Source: Voacanga thouarsii
Lineage: Eukaryota > Streptophyta > Magnoliopsida > Gentianales > Apocynaceae
Assembly: GCA_026120185.1 (NCBI GenBank)
Contig: JANUWF010001659.1
Coordinates: forward strand, 1-64,000
Direction of reading: 5' to 3'
Length of the DNA: 64,000 bases
Shown here: positions 58,754 to 64,000 of the stretch, one piece after another
How the letters are laid out: the number at the start of each line of letters is the position of its first letter
Numbering within the stretch: position 1 is the first letter of the stretch
Notes under the pieces: model-generated
What the model saw: only the letters and a program-made list of their open reading frames with translations
What the model was told of the DNA's origin: nothing
Database searches by the model: none
Made by a program: the position numbers and the translations under genes

Positions 58754-59071
58754 ATGTCTAGAGCACGAGGACAATCCTCTAAAAGGGCGAGAGCTTCCTC
58801 TTCCTCAGCCCCTTCATCCATCGATCCTTTTTTCCTTAGACCAACTGAGTTTATCGATCCATCATGTGAGGAAGGGTATAATAGGAGAGCATCCAACAAG
58901 ATCATTGTAGAGCGTACATTCGCACCTACCCTAGACCGTGCCCTTAAATTAGGAATGATGTTTAGAAGGCTAGGATGGGGATCGATAGTACAGCTAAAAG
59001 AGAAGTATTGTCCATTGCTAATCAAATAATTCTATGCCAACATGGTTGACAAGGGCAATAAACACCTTCCC
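58754..59071 (+). pseudogene. ORF2 of host element, N-terminal part (PF20167-like)
   Basis: ATG at 58754 opens a Ser/Arg-rich N-terminus, then FIDPSCEEGYNR, IIVERTF and a GWGSIVQLKEKY block followed by FYANM. This is the pattern of the plant proteins labelled putative plant transposon protein (PF20167), usual companions of Athila-type gag genes; their molecular role is not established. An in-frame TAA (59027-59029) precedes FYANM. The frame is then cut at 59071 by a copia insertion whose target duplication TTCCC is its last five bases. Confidence 0.7.
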
Positions 59072-60779
59072 TGTTGGGTATCTTAGGCTCGTATCGTATA
59101 CGGCGCAGCGGAAAAATAAAACGAGATACCCTCCTAGGACCCGTCTATGTGTGGAAAACAAGACACAAAGAGAGTAAAGGTAATAGCTTTTTACCTTTAG
59201 GTGATCGTCCCAAGAACAAAAAAATTCTTCTTCAAGTTGAGGCGTGATCCATCAATCCTCGTGATCAACCTCCACGTGAGTTGACCGTCAAACCACTATA
59301 ATCACAGTGTGTGATTATCTCTAATAGTAATCCACATAGAGGAACACTCAAGCATGAAGTTTTCTGTGCTAGAAAAAATTTTAAGTGGCGACTAGGGTTC
59401 CTTTATAAGATCAAATCGAGAGAGAAGAAGAAGAAGAGAAGGTTTATGTGGCTGCAGTTTTTCTCACGTGAATCACCCTTAGGGTTTTTGGTTATATCAT
59501 CAAAAAATCAAAAATTCATTGAAAATATGGAATTCTAAAACAATTAGAGTTCCCTAATTGTAATTGGAAACATTAAGTTCTCATAATTATAACTTGTACC
59601 ACAAATTATAACTAATTATAATTTGTCCACAATAACTTCTCTTTCTCTCAATTAACCCTACAATATTATCAAATAACATCTTGAGTATATAATCCTCTAT
59701 TGTGTGTCACCTATTAGGTTTTCTAGTTAATTGGTAGAGAATATGAATTAATCCAAACATCTTTGAGACTAATAATCCATAATTAATTAGAATTAATCTT
59801 ATTAATTCTAATCAGGATTGGTTTATTAATTTATCAATTAATAAACCCATATTCCCAGAATCATGAGCAGTATCTAGCAACACATCATGACCACCCAAGA
59901 GTCCAGGAAGTCAAGTGGCTTGACATGAACCCTTCAATAACAAACTTCAGTGCAATTAACTCCTTTCACCATACAATATCTCATTCGGTTTGGAGTACTA
60001 ATTAGTGCCAACTCCTTCCATAAATAATTCTAGCCCGAAAACAATAGCACTTGTACCAGAATTCCACTACTCTAGATGTGTATCAATTAAAACTATTTTC
60101 AATACACAATTGCCTTGACCAAGGACTTTTTAAGTAGTAATTCCTATAAGTGGTCGTGAGATATTCACCTCTACTATTAGGAGTGGTGAATCTTTTATTA
60201 ACCCTCTCAACTACTTTCATTTACGTCACAATGTACCCAATATCTATCTCATAAGCGGCCCTCGATCGAGCTTCGGAGATTAGAATCAAAGTACAAAGCT
60301 CAGCAAACAAGGTACCTTGGAGATCTCAAGTCTAAAGATACTTGCACGTTTGCTATATTGAGATTATATCACTGGTACTAAATAGTTATCCATATGATTA
60401 TCTCAAAGATAGGTCATCCAATGAACTTGTTCCATTAACAAGCATCCATGTGTTAACTTTGAGTATCTCAATACTCACGATTATGAGAACCTCCACCTGA
60501 TCAAATCAGGAAGTCTAACACATGCTAATCTTGACGCATTAATGATGTCCTGTCTTATTAATACTATGACTAGGGACTATTTAAGTACCAACACCATCTA
60601 GTGTAGTAGGAATCTCATATCATGATTTCCTTAAAACAGTGTTATACTAGGAACTTTATCGAACAGTTATATTATTTAAAGTAAACAAACAAAATTGTAA
60701 GATAAATAATGTCTTTTATTAAAAGAAAGTGTGTCATATACAATGTACAAGTGATTGCCTCTAGGGCACAACACTAACA
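59072..60779 (-). repeat. Copia 2 3' LTR (full, 1,708 bp)
   Basis: Plus strand begins TGTTGGGTAT and ends CACTAACA. Its last roughly 510 bp (from about 60272) recur as the truncated LTR at 62331-62846. Frames inside it are not genes. Confidence 0.9.
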
Positions 60780-60794
60780 GACTCCCACTTACAC
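60780..60794 (-). other. Copia 2 polypurine tract
   Basis: GTGTAAGTGGGAGTC on the minus strand, immediately before the 3' LTR, where the plus-strand primer is expected. Confidence 0.8.
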
Positions 60795-62330
60795 TAGAGC
60801 CAATCATTTATGTATCTAATACCGAATGACTCAACATGACAATCATGTTTCTTTTGGGATAGTGCTTTCGTAAGCAGGTTAGCTAAGTTCTCATCCGTGG
60901 GAACTCTCTCTATCTTTATTTCCTTAGCTGCTTCAGAAACGGCTATATACTCAGCATTTTGTCGTTGAGTTGGCAATAATCTCTTGTTTGGAACCTTTCC
61001 AACTTATTGGCCCTCCGCACAATGTAAACACATAGCCGAATTGTGATTTGAAATCATCTCTATCAGATAGAAAACTGGCATCAGTATACCCATTTATTTT
61101 CAAATCACCTTCTCCATATACTAAGAACATATCCTTAGTCCTTCGTAAGTACTTAAGGATGTTCTTTACAGTCACTCAATGACCCTCACCAGGGTCGAAT
61201 TGGTATCTGCTCGTCAAACTGAGAGTACAAGATATATCGGGCCTACTACATATCATAGCATACATGATAGATCCAATTGCCGAGGCATATGAAATCTTAC
61301 TCATGTGATCCCTTTCAACTTGTGTCTTATGAGACATTGACTTTGAAAGGCTTACACCATGTGACATGGGTAAGAATCCCTTTTTGGATTGATCTATGCT
61401 AAACCTCTTTAGCACTTTATCTATGTATATAAACTGTGAAAGACTTAGCAACCTTTTGGATCTATCTCTATAGATCCTTATTCCAAGAATATAGGTTGCT
61501 TCTCCAAGGTCTTTCATGGAGAATTGTTTAGACAACCAAATTCTAACTGCTTGCAAGATAGGTATATCATTTCCTATTAGCAATTTGTCATTTACATAAA
61601 GTAATAAGAAAACAATTGCACTTCCACTAACCTTCTTGTATACACAAGGCTCATCCATATTTTGAATAAACCAAACTATTTGATTATTTTCATCAAAACG
61701 GATGTTCCAACTCCTAGAAGCTTATTTAAGTCTATAAATAGACCTTGCAGCTTACACACTTTTGTGCCACCACTAGATGTGAAACCCTCAGGTTGTGTCA
61801 TATACACTTCCTCAATCAGATTTCCATTTACAAAAGCTGTTTTCACATCTATTTGCCAAATCTCATAATCATAATGAGCAACAATGGCTAGGAGTATCCT
61901 GATGGATTTCAACATGGCTACTAGTGAGAAGGTTTCATCATAGTCAATGCCATGTTGTTGACGATAACCCTTCGCCACTAGTCGTGCTTTATAGGTAACT
62001 AAGTTACTATCCATGTCAGTTTTCTTCTTGAAAACCCACTTGCACCCAATAGGTTTAATTCCTTTGGGTGGATCAACCAAAGTTCATAGTTGGTTGTCGT
62101 ACATGGAATCCATTTATGATTTTATGGCGTCAAGCCATTTGCTAGATTCTAACTATTCAGAACATCCTTGTAGGTAGTAGGCTCATCTTCATCTATGAGC
62201 AATACGTCATTGCGGTCACTAATGACAAATCCATATCTCTTAGGTGCCACACGTATCCTACTAGATCTACGAGGTTCTTGTATATTAGAAGGTTCATCTA
62301 TTCTCAAAATAGACGTGGGATTAGATGGTT
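60790..62330 (-). pseudogene. Copia 2 partial pol: RT and RNase H
   Basis: Minus strand, in order: the integrase-RT linker with RRSSRIRVAPKRYGF; RT with KPIGCKWVFKKK, YKARLVAKGY and YEIWQIDVKTAF (62080-61676); after a frameshift, DEPCVYKK and the catalytic box as YVND instead of YVDD (61658-61176); then RNase H with GYTDASF (61175-60951) and an AEYIAVSEAAKE block. About 50 residues are missing between that block and IERVPTDENLA, which removes RNase H residues. Frameshifts, a mutated second catalytic Asp and the deletion make it inactive. Confidence 0.9.
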
Positions 62331-62846
62331 GAGATTGGAATCAAAGTACAAAGCTCAGCAAACAAAGTACCTTAGAGATCTCAAGTCTAATGATACTTGC
62401 ACATTTGCTATATTGAGATTATATCACTGGTACTAAATAGTTATCCATATGATTATCTCAAAGCCAGGTCATCCAATGAACTTGTTCCATTAACAAGCAT
62501 TCATGTGTTAACTTTGAGTATCTCAATACTCACGGTTATGAGAACCACCGCCTGATCAAATCAGAAAGTCTAACACATGCTAGTCTTAACGCATTAATGA
62601 TGTCATGTCTCATTAATACTATGACTAGGGACTATTTAAGTACCAACACCATCCAGTGTAGTAGTAATCTCATATCATGATCTCTATCATGATTTTCTTA
62701 ACACAATGTTGTACTAGGGACTTTATCGAACAGTTATATTACTTAAAGTAAACAAAAGAAACTGTAAGATAAATAATACCTTTTATTAAAAGAAAATGTG
62801 TCATATACAATGTACAAGTGATTGCCTCTAGGGCACAACACTAACA
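62331..62846 (-). repeat. Copia 2 5' LTR, truncated
   Basis: 516 bp matching 60272-60779, with a CATGATCT-type short insertion near 62680. At 62331 it fuses directly to pol; the GAGATT-type sequence at the join may have mediated the internal deletion. Confidence 0.88.
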
Positions 62847-62851
62847 TTCCC

Positions 62852-63740
62852 CATATTGAGACGAGAGTAAAATGAATCCCCATTATCATCATATAAAATC
62901 ACTTAGCTAATCTTCTCTGGGTCTTTGATGATGATTCTTGGCAAGGGATAGATGTTAACAATCAAAAAAATTCTTTCTGACCTTAATTGGGATGCCAGTA
63001 AGACTAGAGCCATTCTAGGGTTGTATAAGTATAATGCCTTGCAAGCCAATAGTTTCTATTTGAACAATGATCTTGCTGCTAACTTTAGAACTCTAGTCTA
63101 TATGTTTGGGTTCAATGTTGTACCCTGTGCCAGTGGATTTAATGAGACCCGCCTTATTAACACCTGCATTTTGCATAGGATGATGAACACCCTGCCTATC
63201 CCTCTTGCACCTTTGATTATACAATCCATTAGGGATGTGGTTCATCACCGTCTCACTACCAAAGCCTTCATCTTCCTTCTAGTTATCATGAAAATTCTGA
63301 AAAACTTTGGCGTTAGTATTGAGGGAGAATTGATGGAGGCTACCACTAAGCACGATATGGTTACGGAACAAACATTCATGAGTTGTGGGTACAAGTACAA
63401 CCAGGAGTTGAAAAAGTGACTAACTCCCCATGAGGTCAGGTATCCCGGTCAGGTTAGGTCACCACCTGTGAAGGAGGAGCACCCACCGCCACCAGCACGC
63501 ACACGAGCTAGTAGTTCTTAGTCCCAACCCAGGACTAACTTCGAGACTACCGTGCTGGGACAGTTAGCCCAGCAGACAGAGATGCTACTACGCTTGTAGG
63601 GCTCTATCAATGATATTGCAAGACTGTAAGCTACTATGGAGCAGCAATGGGCTGAATGGAGGCAGCATTTTCCGGGCCAACATGGTGGTGAGGGCCCTTC
63701 CGCCTCGGCTGATGATGATGATGAGGAGGAGGAGGACTGA
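62852..63740 (+). pseudogene. ORF2 of host element, C-terminal part (PF20167-like)
   Basis: Continues ORF2 after the copia insertion: HIETRVK, then stops and a frame change. A long open stretch (62952-63419, about 155 codons) has FGFNVVP, FNETRLINTCILHRMM and a predicted nonpolar segment near IFLLVIMKIL. After a TGA come more stops and a Pro-rich run, then a tail rich in Gln and a final acidic DDDDEEEED before TGA 63738-63740, as in relatives. At least four disabling changes. No domain of a conventional transposase or integrase is visible. Confidence 0.68.
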
Positions 63741-64000
63741 GCTGCTTGTTCTATACTTTATCTTATTGTTCACTCTTGTTTTTCCTTTATCTTTTAATGT
63801 CTTTCCTAGTTAGTTCTTGATTTCGTTTTTTTTTCTTTTCTTTTTGTCCTATTTTATTCCTTTCGTTTTTCTTTATTTTTCTTTTCTAGTTTTTATGCTT
63901 TGGTGTTTCTTTTTTATTTTTCTTTTTAGGTCCTTTGCCAATGCCTCTTTCTTCAAGAATTCAGCTCTTGTACAGCACATTGCATGATATATGGAAGTAT
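63741..64000 (+). other. T-rich tail after ORF2 of host element
   Basis: Strongly pyrimidine-rich plus strand with no gene. The polypurine tract and 3' LTR of the host element are not yet reached at the window end. Confidence 0.5.

Larger units (their letters stand above)
59072..62846 (-). mobile_element. Ty1/copia element 2, internally deleted, TSD TTCCC
   Basis: Flanked by perfect TTCCC duplications (59067-59071 and 62847-62851). On the minus strand: truncated 5' LTR (62846-62331), partial pol (about 62330-60790), polypurine tract, full 3' LTR (60779-59072). Gag, protease, integrase, the PBS and about 1.2 kb of the 5' LTR are missing. The element interrupts ORF2 of the host gypsy element. 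Confidence 0.92.
39704..64000 (+). mobile_element. Host Athila-type gypsy element carrying nested insertions; runs off the window
   Basis: 5' LTR 39704-41580, PBS 41587-41604, gag starting at 41895 and resuming at 50593, a spacer, and a second ORF at 58754-59071 resuming at 62852-63740. Three foreign segments interrupt it: 41921-50587, 52815-58511 and 59072-62846, each bounded by matching or near-matching 5-bp duplications. No protease, RT, RNase H or integrase of this element is visible, so as it stands it is non-autonomous. The polypurine tract and 3' LTR are expected beyond 64000. Confidence 0.75.

Overview
The window is plant nuclear DNA, almost certainly from an angiosperm and probably from gene-poor heterochromatin. 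It is AT-rich and made almost entirely of nested LTR retrotransposons. The evidence is Ty1/copia gag-pol remains with a tRNA-iMet type primer site, Athila/Tat-type Ty3/gypsy LTRs with a primer site near TGGCGCCGTTGCCGGGGA, and a broken fragment of a plant tonoplast monosaccharide transporter gene (TMT/TST/MSSP family) that keeps an intron. The species cannot be named from the sequence. I see no intact host gene, rRNA, true tRNA gene or CRISPR array.

Positions 1-42753 are a direct tandem array of one large segment: the right part of a unit (1-7518), a full unit of 17,984 bp (7519-25502) and a second full unit of 17,251 bp (25503-42753). The second full unit is shorter mainly because of a 723-bp deletion. 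By eye the units differ at about 1 percent of sites or less. In order, each unit carries: an inverted piece of a long LTR (here called X) that truncates the transporter pseudogene; a solo Athila-type LTR with TSD AAATT; about 1.6 kb of unassigned sequence; a minus-strand Athila-type LTR interrupted by a copia element (LTR, PBS, decayed gag-pol cut off in reverse transcriptase); an Athila-type 5' LTR with PBS and the first 26 nt of gag; and the start of two nested X LTRs.

To the right of the array (42754-64000) the last Athila-type element continues. It appears to run from 39704 past the window end and holds three independent insertions, each with matching or near-matching 5-bp flanks: (1) a roughly 4.4-kb solo X LTR (41921-50587, TSD GAGAT) just inside gag, itself split by a second solo X LTR (42510-46799, TSD AAAAT); (2) a non-autonomous element of the same LTR family (52815-58511, flanks GCCTT/GCTTT); (3) a minus-strand copia element with a large internal deletion (59072-62846, TSD TTCCC). 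With these set aside, the host element is LTR, PBS, gag and a second ORF resembling the plant transposon-associated protein family PF20167, with no recognisable protease, RT, RNase H or integrase.

Nothing here is likely to make an active transposition protein: every coding region has stops, frameshifts, deletions or lost catalytic residues. The most interesting points are the large tandem array and its junction, the nested 4.3-kb solo LTRs with tRNA-like (pol III box A/B) segments, the duplicated primer-binding region, an intron-like 349-bp insert in one LTR lineage, and the transporter gene remnant.
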